Source: Symsagittifera roscoffensis
Taxonomy: Eukaryota > Xenacoelomorpha > Acoela > Convolutidae
DNA length: 62,000 nucleotides
Assembly: GCF_963678635.1 (NCBI RefSeq)
Contig: NC_087071.1
Location: 13,708,210-13,770,209, forward strand
Reading direction: 5' to 3'
Positions 9,901 through 20,549 of the stretch are shown piece after piece. The number at the start of each line of letters is the position of its first letter. Position 1 is the stretch's first letter. The translations under genes and the position numbers were made by a program. Below the pieces are notes generated by a model, which saw only the letters and a list, made by a program, of their open reading frames with translations, made no database searches and was not told where the DNA came from.

Positions 9901-11385
9901 TACAGCACCAAATATAAATAGTCTTAGTCCACAATAATTTAGAATAGAATGCATCCACACTAACATTGCATCTAACAAATCGCAAAGCATAAAAACATAT
10001 TATTTATAAATTATGCTTTTCAAAAACATTGAGATATATTGACTTAGAAAATTGCTGAAACTGAGTTTTTGTGATTGTTAGGTTGTTTGAAACAAATAGT
10101 TTTTCCGGTTCATTTGATGAATCAAAAATACATTAACTGTGTAACTTATTACTATTCGAATGTCAAAGCTTATGCTATGAAAAAGCTGTTAAGTTGGCAA
10201 AGTGGCACCAATATTTGCGACTTAGGTTGGAACGAAAAAGACGGTTTGTACTAATACACTCGCTTTGCATGTGTAAAAAGTTATTAAACTGAATGAAAAC
10301 AAAAAAAAAACGATTGACCTTTTTCAAAACATCTTTTCGAGTTTCACGGATACAAATACATTTTTCATAAGGCTTACGCAATTAGAGAAATCCAACTCAA
10401 TGAAAAAATAGGCCACTAGAAAAGCCTTTTCTATAAACTTGCCTGCGGCCCAGAAATTTAGGTCAAAATAGGGTCTTTATAGTGATTTGTAAGAGCTCAC
10501 AAATTCAATTTGTTTGACCTAAAAAAACCGGCAAAATTTTTGTTACTGGGAAAAATGGCTTGGACGGGATGTAAACCGCAGACCTTTTCAATTGCTTAAC
10601 TTTTTGGTTACCGAAGTGTACAGCTGAGCCAGAAAAAAAGTTTCCTTTTCTATGCTAGAACTTAAATTTCAAAAGCAAAATTATAATGTTCATTAAGACG
10701 ACAAATCCAGTCGAGGTCCATGGAGGCAACACAAAGCAATTTGCGTAATGAGCGTATTTTTTCCGTGGACTTCCGCTGCATAATTTCGAGCAGGAAAGTT
10801 TCCGGTTACATGCATCTACACTTGCGATTAAATGCAATCGCAATGTAGATGCTTTTTCCCTGAAAAAGAAGGTGACAAAAGAAAAAAAATCTTAGTAAAA
10901 TGAAAATTAAATAAATTATTCAACAACTGAATTTCACCGATTCTTTCAATTAAATTGAAAAACGATAAGAAAAACGGTGCACTAATGTTAGTTTCTGTCG
11001 GTTTGCAGATGCTATTGGCGCTTTTATCGTGTTTGATGTGACTCGGCCACAGACTTTTGACGCAGTGAGCAAGTGGAAGTATGACTTGGACAGCAAAGTG
11101 TACCTGCCAGACAACTCTGCAATACCCGCTGTACTCCTAGCCAACAAATGCGACCAGACAAAAGAAGGACTCGTGAGACCTTTCGAAACTCTTTTTCCTC
11201 CCCTCCTCCCCCTCCCCTCACCCAGTCCCAACCCCACACGAGAATCAATTTTATGGTCTAACGACTGAATTTTCAAAGTTGATAATGAATAGCAAATATG
11301 TTTTTCCTGGCCTATTTAGTCCGCATGTCAATTTTCAGGACTATCAGACAATGTGAACAGTAATTTAAAATACAAAAAGTTGCAG

Positions 11386-11416
<31 letters not shown>

Positions 11417-13892
11417 GGGTGTTGGAAGAGCCAACTTTGGAACCATAATAACGTTTCTAGTTGATTCTACCCATTCTGCGAAAAAATCAGATAAAAGTAA
11501 TAAGCATAATTTTACGTGATTTTCTCAAAAATGAAATTGTAACATGATTAGTAAAAAACATCGAGAAGAAAGATTAAATTTTGCATTGATTTTGACGCGA
11601 GTAGGTGAACAACAGACACAAGATGGACGAGTACTGTCAGGAGCACAAATACATCCGCTGGTTCGAAACATCCGCCAAGGAGGGCTACGGAATAGACGAC
11701 GCCGCCGAGTGTCTGGTCAGTAAAATCCTAGAGATAGAGAACGCTAACAACAAAGACAACGATCATCAGCTGAACGGTTAGTCCACCAGGAATAATCTGT
11801 TATCTATAATCTAGTCTTTGATTATTGTTCCAGAAGTATTTATGTAATGTTCCGACCACCCACACTAAAGAATGTGGTATGGTAAAATGGCGAAGTTTTG
11901 ACTTATCCATGCAAAGCTTGTAGGGGGTTAAATGAGGTATCTGTGCAGCAAATGAGATATTGTGGCGGCAAACTGAAAAGTCAAAACTCCAGAAACCAAG
12001 CCATTATTGATTCTGGCATTCAGTGATTCTTTGATTCTTTGATTCTTTCATTCAGTCATGCAATTGCTCGACTTTTACCTTTTTACTCTTGATTGAAATA
12101 GAAAGAAAATCTGATCAAACGTATAGCTGAAACCCGTTCGATAAACTCAGAGAAAATGAGCAAATTTTGATGACCATTCGAATATTGATAGTCAATGTAG
12201 CTGATTGGCACCCAATAAAAAGTACAAAAACAATTATTAATAATAGGCCAACAGCTTGGTATCATAAGAGGCTGATAGGGCATCAGTTACGCCCGCCTAA
12301 GCGTGATTACTTTTAGTCCAGTCGTAACATTTCTAGTAGGATTTAACGTAGGATTGAGCTCGCTTCTCCCCCTCGGCACAGTATTCAAAAAGGATTCTGA
12401 AAATGAATTAGAAAAAAGTTGTCACAGAGTCGGGAAAATCTTAAGATTTTCATCCTTAAATAAGTCACATCACAAAAAGACACCTCAAATGAGAGTTTTT
12501 AGTGTCTTGACACTTTTTGAGCAATTATTACCTCTCATTCTTGCAGTTTTTTTGCCGAAATCAGTTGCTGTCTACGAAAAAATTACGAACTTTCAAAAAA
12601 TTGGAAATATTAAAAACAATTTCAGATTTAGTCCAAAATTTGAAATTTATTCCTATATCGACGTGGCCGAACATCCACGGTTCTCCTTTCTAAGCAAATG
12701 GCTAGCTTTTTTCAAGTAAGTCGATCATCGGTGTTTTGCCCTGAGCAGAAAAATTCAAAAACACTTGAAAAATTCGAAGTCTCCCTGCCTCTAGAAACTT
12801 ACCCATTGGAACACAAAAAACTCTACCTCTCATCAAACGATGGCCACTAAACTGATAGTATATAGGCCGAAACAAAGCTACTAAGCCGATATAAAAATAT
12901 ATCTAATTCTTTAAGCCGAAAAAAGGGAAAAACTGAAAGCTAATAATTTTTTAGAAATTTTTCGAAAACAATTGCAAAACGAAAAAAAAGGCATTGAGTT
13001 TGGAACCCCAGTCCACTAACAGTCATTTGATCATATTTAAAGTGAACAAAGGAAAAAATTTTTAGCCGTATGGACCATTATTATCTACCAAATATTTTCT
13101 TTTAGCCTGAGAAGTCAATTCTCAATTCTTTCTAAGAACCAGTTGCTTTTGAGATTAAGAGAAGAAGCAGAAATCAGAGCGCGAAAAAGTCGACTCAAGC
13201 AAATAAAATATTTTGAATTTTTTATAACAATTGATCTAACAACACTTTCGTATCATCGCCCTGATTTTCCTGTCTTAAGCGAAAATCGTTTCAAGAAATA
13301 TGACAGGGGAAACAAATTTTAATGTTATATTAGCATCAAAACAAAACTAACAAAGTGGTAACAGAGCCGTCGATTTGTGAGCAGACATACGTGGATCCAA
13401 AATAAACAAAACTTGCATTTTAAAAAATGTTACAACGCAAAATCGCAAAATCTTGTTTTTGTCCCCCCCCCCCCCCCTAAAACAAATAGATAAAAAAACT
13501 ATTTGCCCATCAAAACCCTCTAAATGAGGCCGCCGAAACCATTAATAAATAAAACCAAAAACGAAAAGGAAAGAGAAATGAAGCAGAAAAAGGAAAGAGA
13601 AAATGAAAAAAATAATAATGGAATTGGAGCTTGTAAATTTACCATCAACACTAAACATGCATTTATGCTAAAAAAAACTGTTTGCTAGTCGATGAAAGTA
13701 TAATCATAGAGATGACTAAAGTTTTATTCATCTTGTGAACAAAGTTATTTAAAAGGACAAAATATCTAAGTTTGCTTAGTGCCTCACGAATATTTCAAAT
13801 ATATGATTTTAGATGCAGGATTCATCTTGAAACCACCCAAAGACGAGGGAACGAAGAAGCGCCAAAAGAAATGCTGTGGAGGTGCCAAGTAA
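3850..13892 (+). CDS. Rab32/Rab38-like small GTPase, five coding exons, 222 aa
   Basis: Joining 3850-3941, 4361-4521, 11009-11172, 11605-11776 and 13813-13892 gives one 669 nt frame of 222 codons plus TAA. All introns are GT-AG. The protein shows every small-GTPase box: P-loop GDLGVGKTS, switch I ATIGVDFALK, WDIAGQERFGQMTRVYF in switch II, NKCD for guanine, ETSAKE near the end, and a C-terminal KKCCGGAK with the paired cysteines expected for geranylgeranylation. IGVDFALK and the FGQMTRVYF switch II are characteristic of the Rab32/Rab38 group, which works in biogenesis of lysosome-related organelles and mitochondria-associated membranes. Length matches the family (about 210-225 aa). The start has A at -3 and G at +4. 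No lesion is seen, so the gene appears functional. An ATTAAA at about 13929 could serve for polyadenylation. Confidence 0.95.
3942..4360 (+). other. Rab intron 1
   Basis: 419 bp, AT-rich, GTAGGC donor and TTTTTCTCAG acceptor. An ATG-started frame at 3980-4192 here has no recognisable content. Confidence 0.85.
4361..4521 (+). CDS. Rab32/38-like exon 2
   Basis: Encodes switch I to switch II (YVHNYFSTHYKATIGVDF through TRVYFK). Acceptor TTTTTCTCAG, donor G|GTACGC; phase 1 at the end. Confidence 0.95.
8900..9052 (-). repeat. tRNA-derived SINE-like repeat, copy 1
   Basis: On the minus strand a box A-like TGGCTCAGTTGTTCAC (about 9035-9050) is followed about 115 bp later by a box B-like GCGGTATATATTCC (about 8909-8922) preceded by AGGTCTGCGG. 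The same two words in the same order occur in the repeat at 10560-10631. The cloverleaf is degenerate, so this is not a tRNA gene. Confidence 0.5.
9150..9550 (+). repeat. tRNA-Leu-derived SINE with duplicated tail
   Basis: Box A TGGCCGAGTGGG (9163-9174) and box B GGTTCGAATCT (9207-9217) are almost canonical, and the middle CCTTAAAC resembles a Leu(UAA) anticodon loop. The 5' end GCAGCCG does not pair with the sequence after the T arm, so this is a tRNA-derived head rather than a tRNA gene. The non-tRNA tail contains a 133 bp step repeated twice: GGGCCGGGGTTAATAAAAA occurs near 9340 and near 9479, each time followed by an AATTTGCTTAA word. Confidence 0.7.
9722..9835 (-). repeat. tRNA-Leu-like SINE fragment with duplicated anticodon arm
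   Basis: Minus strand: box A GAGTGGCCGATGGTAG (about 9815-9831) and box B GATTCGAATCC (9736-9746). Between them the anticodon-arm word GAGACTCAAAATCTC (loop CTCAAAA, Leu CAA type) occurs, and a second version, GTGAGACTCAAAATATC, follows about 45 bp on. Acceptor halves do not pair. Confidence 0.5.
10560..10740 (-). repeat. tRNA-derived SINE-like repeat, copy 2
   Basis: Minus strand: box A TGGCTCAGCTGT (10620-10631) and box B-like GGTTTACATCCC (10566-10577) at tRNA-like spacing. A flanking word pair, TCCATGGAGGCAACACAAAG with AATTTGCGTAATG (10718-10751), matches the SINE tail at about 9370-9400, so these repeats belong to a related set. Confidence 0.5.
11009..11172 (+). CDS. Rab32/38-like exon 3
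   Basis: Encodes DAIGAFIVFDVTRPQTF through LLANKCDQTKEGL, including the NKCD guanine-specificity box. Donor CTC|GTGAGA. The open frame continues 100 nt into the intron but loses homology. Confidence 0.93.
11173..11604 (+). other. Rab intron 3 with (GT)n-poly(G) tract
   Basis: 432 bp. A run of GTGTGT followed by about 20 G lies at 11387-11420. The acceptor GCGAGTAG is pyrimidine-poor but is the only one that keeps the frame. Confidence 0.8.
11605..11776 (+). CDS. Rab32/38-like exon 4
   Basis: Encodes VNNRHKMDEYCQEHKYIRWF, then the ETSAKEGYG box and the last helix (AAECLVSKILEIENANN). Donor G|GTTAGT. Confidence 0.92.
11777..13812 (+). other. Rab intron 4
   Basis: 2036 bp, AT-rich, with a poly(C) run at about 13463-13478. 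A 138-codon frame at 12303-12719 has no recognisable domain and lies within the intron. Confidence 0.8.
13813..13892 (+). CDS. Rab32/38-like exon 5 with prenylation motif
   Basis: Encodes AGFILKPPKDEGTKKRQKKC then CGGAK and TAA. The hypervariable basic tail ends with CC followed by four residues. Confidence 0.93.
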
Positions 13893-14379
13893 CTGACAAT
13901 TTGTTTTCTTTTGCTCCTAATGTCATTAATTAAATTGTGCGAGAATTAAAAATTTCTAGTCAAGTTGATTAACTACACAACTAATATATGAACCAAAATC
14001 ACAGTAGTAATCGTTGTCTAGCTTCAGTATTCGAAGAATACAATCTAGGCTTTACTCGTATGTTGTCAGCCACATTATGTTTTCAATAACGAATATATGA
14101 AACCCGGTGGTTTTGAAGATTTGAACATTTAAGTTTAAAACACTTTTGAGTCAAAATTATTGTTGTCGTTCAAATTTCGAAATCAAAAGCGTTGAAGTTT
14201 TGAATTCAAAGGCGTTGTTGGATTCACTAACCTGTTTGAAACTTCGGAGGTGCGCTACACTCCACTAATTTTCAAATATCAGACTCTTTTTTCTTAACCC
14301 TAATTGTAAGTTTAATAAGAAATCAATCAAGCGATAAATTTGAGATGAGATACATCCCTTGCTTAACCTGAGATCACAC
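13893..14379. other. 3' flank of the Rab gene
   Basis: AT-rich, probably 3' UTR then intergenic. No coding or RNA signal seen apart from ATTAAA at about 13929. Confidence 0.5.
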
Positions 14380-15420
14380 TAACGAAAACAAAATGCGTTG
14401 AGCTGTCACAATTGGAGTCCAGCCAGAGATCGTGCGAGTACATATAGAGCACCTCACCACAGCAATGAGTATTTCCAACTTGCGACAATTGTTTTAGATT
14501 TTGAGTTTTAGAAAAATTTTGAAAAAGCATAAAAAACGATCTATCTCAGAAACTAAGATGATTTGAGCAGTTAAACGTGGAGGCATGATCTGGAATCCCT
14601 GAGAATAATCACAAACTGTCGAGTTTTTTTTGAAAATCAAAATTGAAAAAAAAAAATCAAACAGCGGTTTTTCTCAAAACCAAAAAGCAATTGAGCAGTC
14701 ACCTTTGGAGGCAAGAGTAGCAACTCTTGAGAGTACCTCGGCAGCACCTCAAATTTTTTTAATCTAAATTTTCTTAAAGTTTCTGATAAAAATAAAAAAT
14801 GTCAATTATCGGAACATCTACATAAAAAATTTGAGCAGTCACAATTAGATGCAAGATTTAAATCGTCTGAAAGTACTCTGACGTCAGCTTACAGTATGGT
14901 CTTCAGAACTTACACTTTTATTATGTTTTGTATACCTAAGTTATTCGAAAAAAATTTGAAAAAATATCATTAAAAAAACGTCATATCTCGGAAACTAAAA
15001 GGATCTGATCAGTCATATTTGGACGCACAATGTTCAATGCTTGAAAACAACCTGGCAGAAACTCACACCATAGAAATAAATTTTTCAATTTTGTTCAATT
15101 TTTCAAAGACAGGTTCTTTAACAATTTTGAAAAAATCGTTGAAAAAACGCCATAACTTGAAAACTAAAAAGACTTGAGCAATCAGCTTCTAAGACAAGAT
15201 TTGCAACCCTTGCGAGTACCCTGCAGCACCCAAATACCCAACTACAGATCTACAACTTCCATTTTTTTTTTTAATTTTTTAAATGTAAGTTTTATGAAAA
15301 TTTTCGAAAAAAAAAACAAAAATCTTTGTATCTCGTAAGCAAAAAAAATTGAGTATTCAGATTTCGAAGGCAATTTGCAATCCATAGGGTAACCTTCACA
15401 GTATCCCACTTTAGGGCTTC
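14380..15420. repeat. degenerate tandem repeat, seven units of about 130-175 bp
   Basis: The word TTGAGCAGTCAC or a close variant recurs near 14399, 14563, 14691, 14831, 15005, 15174 and 15350. Each is preceded by a CTCGGAAACTAA-like word and followed by GGAGGCAAGA and GAGTACC-like words. The divergence between units is high, so the array is old. Confidence 0.75.
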
Positions 15421-16547
15421 TACTTTCAAACTTGACAAAAAAATCACTGAAGCCAAAGTGGAAAATTGAAAAAAAAATCTTAACCATTGTAATATACAAT
15501 ATGGCTTGTTTCGTTAAACATGCAAAAGTATAACATTGCAAAAAATTGCGAGATAAAAAGCACTGAGATCTTAAAACTTTGAGGGCTTAGAGTTCTGGCT
15601 TCTTGTTCAAGTTTTTCAATTATCTCTGAATTATTCGTTATAGTTTCGATAGAGGTGATGCTGCATGTATCTTATTAGTCTCGACTTCAGTTCTTTGTGG
15701 TCACTAGAGAAGACATCTTTACAAATGTTGTTTACTGGAGCTGATGTCCGAAGTAACATATTGATGGCAAACTTCTTTAGCTGGAAGAAACTGGTCAAAA
15801 TTTAAACGGTCATCTTTTTAACCTCACTCTAATTAGTAGCAGATTTAAGGAAAATTTTCAGTATTCTGGCTTTTGAACAAAAACTTATTTCATCAGGTAG
15901 ATTAAAAAAGTAAAAAGAGCGTTTTACAAGTTAAACTACAGCTAAAACAGCGGAACTTCTCGCCCCATGTGATACAACAGAAACATAACGTTACATGCAA
16001 GCAGAGAGAAAAGAAAAGAAGATCCACACTAAATCGAGCAGATAGCTAAATCAAGATTTCTGATCGACAAGCATAATAAAGCAAACCCTAAATACAAAAC
16101 GTGCAATTTGGCTTTTCCATTTCAAGAAACACAACTCACGCTTTCAGTGAGTATTCAGAAACTGTTATTGAGCGGCAAGTATGCCGACAGATTCCACAAT
16201 CCCGTTCAGTCGAAACAAAATTGTTAAACGATAAACAATCTTTCAAACGATGAACAAAATTATTTGTGCTTCAATTAACTAACTGCTGAATTAAGTTCAC
16301 ATAAACCTTTAAAAAAAGAGTGGAAGAATGAGGAAAACGTTATTTCAGAGGAAACCTCAAAAAAATCCTTGATATGGCAATTGACCAACAAGTTAGAGTA
16401 ATTCTCTATTCAAGCATTGTATCATTTTTCAGCAGCTTAATATACAAAAAAGTGTATCTAATGAAACAACTCAAATCATTTCATCAAAGGTAACAGTCGT
16501 TAACTTAAGTCACAGATGAAGATAGGTTGATACATATGAAGTGAAGT
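15421..16547. other. intergenic, nothing recognised
   Basis: AT-rich sequence without a supported gene. The minus ORF at 15242-15541 runs across the satellite edge and has no recognisable domain. Confidence 0.5.
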
Positions 16548-16738
16548 CATTACATACATAAATAGATTCATACATGCATACATACAAACATACATAATTA
16601 CATACACTTATAAACTTATACGTTTATACATGCATATATAAACACATAAATACATACATACATACATACAAACATGCATAAATAAAGCAAATACATAACT
16701 AGATACATACATACATACATACATACACAACTACATAC
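16548..16738. repeat. (CATA)n microsatellite, interrupted
   Basis: Imperfect ATAC repeats, the reverse complement of the motif at 2766-3016. Confidence 0.92.
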
Positions 16739-17427
16739 AGAAATTTGGGGTAAATTTTCCAGTTTTTTCCTAAGTATTGCGTATTAGGGGCATGTTATGC
16801 ACACTCAAATTGATGAGAAAATAGTTTGAGATCTCCCATGTGGTCAACATAGAGCCATTAGACGCTAAAAGATTTTTTTATTTAGCCTGTTGAGGGTTGA
16901 TTTATAAAAAATGTAATTTCTTCGTTTTTTTTGTTCCTTTTCAAAACAAAACCACAATTTTTCCTATGCGAGAAAGGAATGGAATTTTTAAAATTCTTCC
17001 CATGATGAGCTTTTTAGGGCTTCCTGCTGTCACAAAAGCCTTGTCGTACAAAAAACCGTCCGAAGGTTTTCTGTAACCAGAAAAAATTGCTTGATAACAG
17101 GTTCAGCTCCAAATTAGGTTCGAATTTTTGTGATCTGGAGATGAGATAAGCAAAATCCAGTGAAGGGTGTGCGGGGCGTAGCGGGTAGCAGCGGTGGGGG
17201 GGTTTGGAGTGAACCGGGATTATGGGGATGAACGTGTTCATTATGGGGATGGACGTGTTCGAACGGATGAACATGACAGAGAACTTCAAAAAATTCAAAA
17301 CAATTCTACAAAAATCGATAGTATCGAAAACAAAAAAGGTTTTTATTCCATTGTAAGGGAATGGATCAAAAAAATTTGGAAAATTTTGATTCTTATCTAT
17401 GCGAGGAAGAAAAACAATTTTTGAAAT
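16739..17427. other. intergenic, nothing recognised
   Basis: Contains a short GC-rich patch at about 17165-17215 and a duplicated word TTATGGGGATG (about 17220 and 17241). The minus frame at 17014-17472 is open for 152 codons but shows no known domain. Confidence 0.4.
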
Positions 17428-18030
17428 ATGTCGCTCCAGAAAGTCGAAACACTTCAATTTTCGATCGAGCATGTCGAAAAGTACCTATGGGGATCGAACA
17501 AACAGATTTTCAATTTTTTTAAAATTGTCCGTCGAGAAAGTCGAAACATATTGAAATTTGGTCCAGAAAGCCGAAATATATCTAATCAAGGTCGAACAAG
17601 CGAAATTTTAAATTTTCAGAAATTGTTGGTCGAGAAAGCAGAGAAAGTCGAAACATATTTTGGTCTAGAAAAAAAGTCGAAACACAATTATGCGTGGTCG
17701 AACAATTAAATTTAAAAAATGTCGGTCCAGGAAGTCGAAAAATACAAAAGTTTGGCCGAAAAAGTCAAAAAATATCTATGCGGTGTTGAAAAACCAAAGT
17801 TTTATAAAATATTGGTCAAGATAGTCGAGAATGTCGAAGAATGTCGAAATATATCTGAGCTTAGTCGAACAAAAAAAAGCTAAACATAACAAAACTTGAT
17901 CGAGAAAGTCGAAACATACCAAAAATTGATCGAGAAAGTCGAAACATACCAAAAATTGATCGAGAAAGTCGAAACATACCAAAATTTATCGAAAAAGTCG
18001 AGAACACCAATTTTTGGTCGAGAAAGTTGA
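17428..18030. repeat. TCGA-rich minisatellite
   Basis: Units built on CGAGAAAGTCGAAACATA. The last three (17901-17980) repeat with an exact 30 bp period, so the minus strand reads repeated FLVCFDFLDQ. Earlier units vary between about 30 and 65 bp. An inverse-orientation relative lies at 42.9-43.56 kb. Confidence 0.85.
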
Positions 18031-18377
18031 GATCTAAATCGAGCACCTCTACCAAGTAACCACGCGTGTTGCTAATTTATAAGTGTACTTAAATTGTTGG
18101 TCTAGGTCAACAGGCCGACAAGACTTCAAGCCGAAGGGACTTGGGGCCGTAGTTTGAAATTTGCAGGCACCTCAAAACACTGTTTTTTATCTGTAAGCTG
18201 TTAGTTTCCAAAAATTTAGGCAAGTATAGTACATAATTCGTGTTCGCCAGTTAATAATTTGGTTCGTAATTTAAAACAGCCGGATTTCATATTGAATAGA
18301 ATATAAAAATAGGAAATGCTTTCTAAACAACATTTAGATGCATCGCATTTAATTAAAGAAAAGCTGGTGAAGAAAAA
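18031..18377. other. unique flank left of the 6 kb tandem duplication
   Basis: AT-rich, no gene signal. Ends in AAAAACAA, sharing CAA with the end of the duplicated unit. Confidence 0.5.
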
Positions 18378-18932
18378 CAATTAAATTAAGAAGTTTGTCC
18401 AAACACTCTTCAAATTACTCCTAATTCATGACTTTTTGAGAAAATAATTGATACAAACCCCTCAGCTTGATATCCGAAACCCTTAATTCGTAATATCCTT
18501 TTTGGATTCATGAAGGTCGAAAATGGGACCATGCTCATAGTAGCTTTTCAAACCTCAAAAAATTCATGATTTTTCGAGATTTGAAAAAATGGGGTCCCTC
18601 AAAATGGAGAGACCAAACGTTGAAAATTGTTTTCAGTTAATTTCAGCCGATCACAATTGAGTAATTGAAAGACTCAAAAACATCACAACAAATCAAACAA
18701 AAAGAAAAAAATTCCAAAAAGTTAAATATTATATTGAACAGTTAGAGAATATGCAGATACAAGAAACTAATTATTATTAATTTTTAAGAATAACAGTGTG
18801 TGTAATTTGGGAGAATCCAAAGTATTGTATTTTGGGAGCTTTTCAGTAATTTATGCAAAGCGATTAGTGAAAAACTTCGCTTTGCTTGCGTAAAAACTTT
18901 TTTTGCTCTTTTCTTCAAATCGAACTATTTAA

Positions 18933-19244
18933 TTGATTGAGTTCTCAAATTTTTGTAGGAAATGTTACCATTGCTATGAGCAAAGGTATTCCAACCAAAT
19001 AGTTCCGCAAAGTATTCAAAAGTACAAAAAATTAATGGCGAAGTGTCCTGAAATAGACCTTTCAACATTCGTGACAAATAAAAGCGACCAAGAGAGGTTT
19101 GAAAAAAGAATTTTCAATTCTTTCATTCCCGTCAACGTTTTTTTAGAAAAAACTAGACGTTTCAGCGTTAAAAAAAGCATGAAGTGGATAAAGAGGGTTA
19201 AGAATGGACCCGTCCCAGTTAAGATCTTTTTGAATAAAGGGTAA
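18933..19244 (+). pseudogene. unrecognised ORF in duplicated unit, copy 1
   Basis: 103 codons reading KLMAKCPEIDLSTFVTNKSD and MKWIKRVKNGPVPVKIF. It lies upstream of the RT remnant and could be a leftover of the element's 5' coding region, but I recognise no family. The copy 2 counterpart is 24953-25249, which differs at the N-terminus by the 15 bp indel. Confidence 0.3.
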
Positions 19245-19572
19245 TTAAACATGGTTCAAAGAGGTTGCCAGGCGGACTAAAATTTCAAAAGAATCACTGA
19301 CAGTTTAAAGTGAGTACAAAAGGAACCACACGAGCTGATAGATCACAGGCATATCATACAACTCGACAAACATTCTGACAAACATTTCATCCATCCAATT
19401 AGGATAATAATAATAAAATAATAAACAAAAAATGGTCTATATTCAAAAAAATAATTAAACTTGCCCAGCAAAACAAACACCAGATGCCTAGTTTTGTTTT
19501 AGTCTTAGAGAGTGTTGCAAAAAGCATCAAAACGTAAAACAAGGAACAAACAAAACTATCAACAATTGATCT

Positions 19573-20010
19573 ATGAAACGCGTTTTCACAAATCACTCTG
19601 GATTTGGAACATGTCAATGCAACTGGAACATGCCTATTCCAAACAGGACTTTTAAGCCTCACAGATATGTCGCCGCAAAACCTCACGCTCGAAAACTTCA
19701 AAAGCACATACGCATACTTGACGGTATATTAATTGTAACAAAAGAGTCAAAAGAATTTTACAAAGAAACATTGAACAAAATCCTTATAAATCTAGATGAA
19801 AAACGCCCACCAATATTGCCCGGTAAAAGCAAATCTGCATGTAAACAGGTAGAACTGCTTGGCTACATTATAAATAGCGAGGGCAGAACAATCTTAATCC
19901 GGAAAAAAGTAACTTATAAAAACGGAGTATTACGGATTCAAAACGACACATCGAGAGATACATACCAAAATCAGCCCAAACAGCAACAGCATCAGCACTC
20001 TATAAAAAAC
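19573..20010 (+). pseudogene. Ty3/gypsy reverse transcriptase remnant, copy 1
   Basis: The frame contains LDGILIVTKESKEFYKETLN then KSKSACKQVELLGYIINSEG, which matches the RT active-site strand to the FLGY-x-IS/NS-x-G segment of gypsy pol. The second catalytic aspartate is replaced by glycine (LDG instead of xDD). The N-terminal half of RT is missing or unrecognisable, and after about 19920 the reading moves to another frame (KSAQTATASALY in the neighbouring frame). This is a dead pol fragment. Confidence 0.65.
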
Positions 20011-20279
20011 AGACGAACACAAATAGTTAGATTGGAAAACAGAACATACAACAGCATTTCAGCATCTGGAATAATTAGTATCTGGAATAAACGAAAACAA
20101 AACATAACAACCACAACCTAGAGACACCAGTGTTCTGAGATGCATCAATATTTTGCTTAGAAGCAATGCTAGAATAAATCACACAAAAAATCTGACCAGG
20201 AAGTGTCCAGACCTCGCGGTTTCTAAAATTACAAGAAGAAAAGTTTTCAGTAGGAAGTAAACCAGGAAGAACTGGGGTC

Positions 20280-20545
20280 GTGTGGACGATTGAACGCTTT
20301 AAATTTTGCTTATACGGGACGAATTTTGCTTATACCGTCATCACAGGGACCACAGGCATTAATCAGCGCATTAAGCCTAAGTAAAAGATCAAAAAAGCAA
20401 AGGCAGGTTTATTCAGTTTTGACATCTCATTCAGATTTGACATTACACTCTTGGCGCGAACAAAAATGGGACTTCTATACTATAGTTCGAGATATCCTGT
20501 AGAACTAGCGACACCCCGCAGCGAGTCTGACAAGGAATTTGTCGA
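20280..20545 (+). pseudogene. Ty3/gypsy RNase H remnant, copy 1
   Basis: One frame gives WTIERFKF, the next QALISALSLSKRSKKQ, and a third ARTKMGLLYYSSRYPVELAT. Together these follow the order of the gypsy RNase H C-terminal half (TDH-AL-I, linker, AG-x-x-ADYLSR-P). At least two frame changes and loss of the TDH motif show decay. Confidence 0.6.
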
Positions 20546-20549
20546 GGCG

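Larger units (their letters stand above)
4522..11008 (+). other. Rab intron 2 (6.5 kb) with SINE insertions
   Basis: Mostly AT-rich sequence with no exon-like segment; short open frames here look random. The part from about 8.9 to 10.8 kb holds at least four tRNA-related repeats listed separately. A phrase built around AAAGTCTAGTACCCG appears at about 5808 and again at about 8551, indicating another dispersed repeat. Acceptor GGTTTGCAG. Confidence 0.85.

Noticed and set aside
12303-12719. 138-codon ORF in Rab intron 4
   Set aside because: No recognisable family, AT-driven composition, and it lies inside a confirmed intron.
17014-17472. 152-codon minus ORF
   Set aside because: No recognised domain; part overlaps the minisatellite. 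Kept only as a mention.
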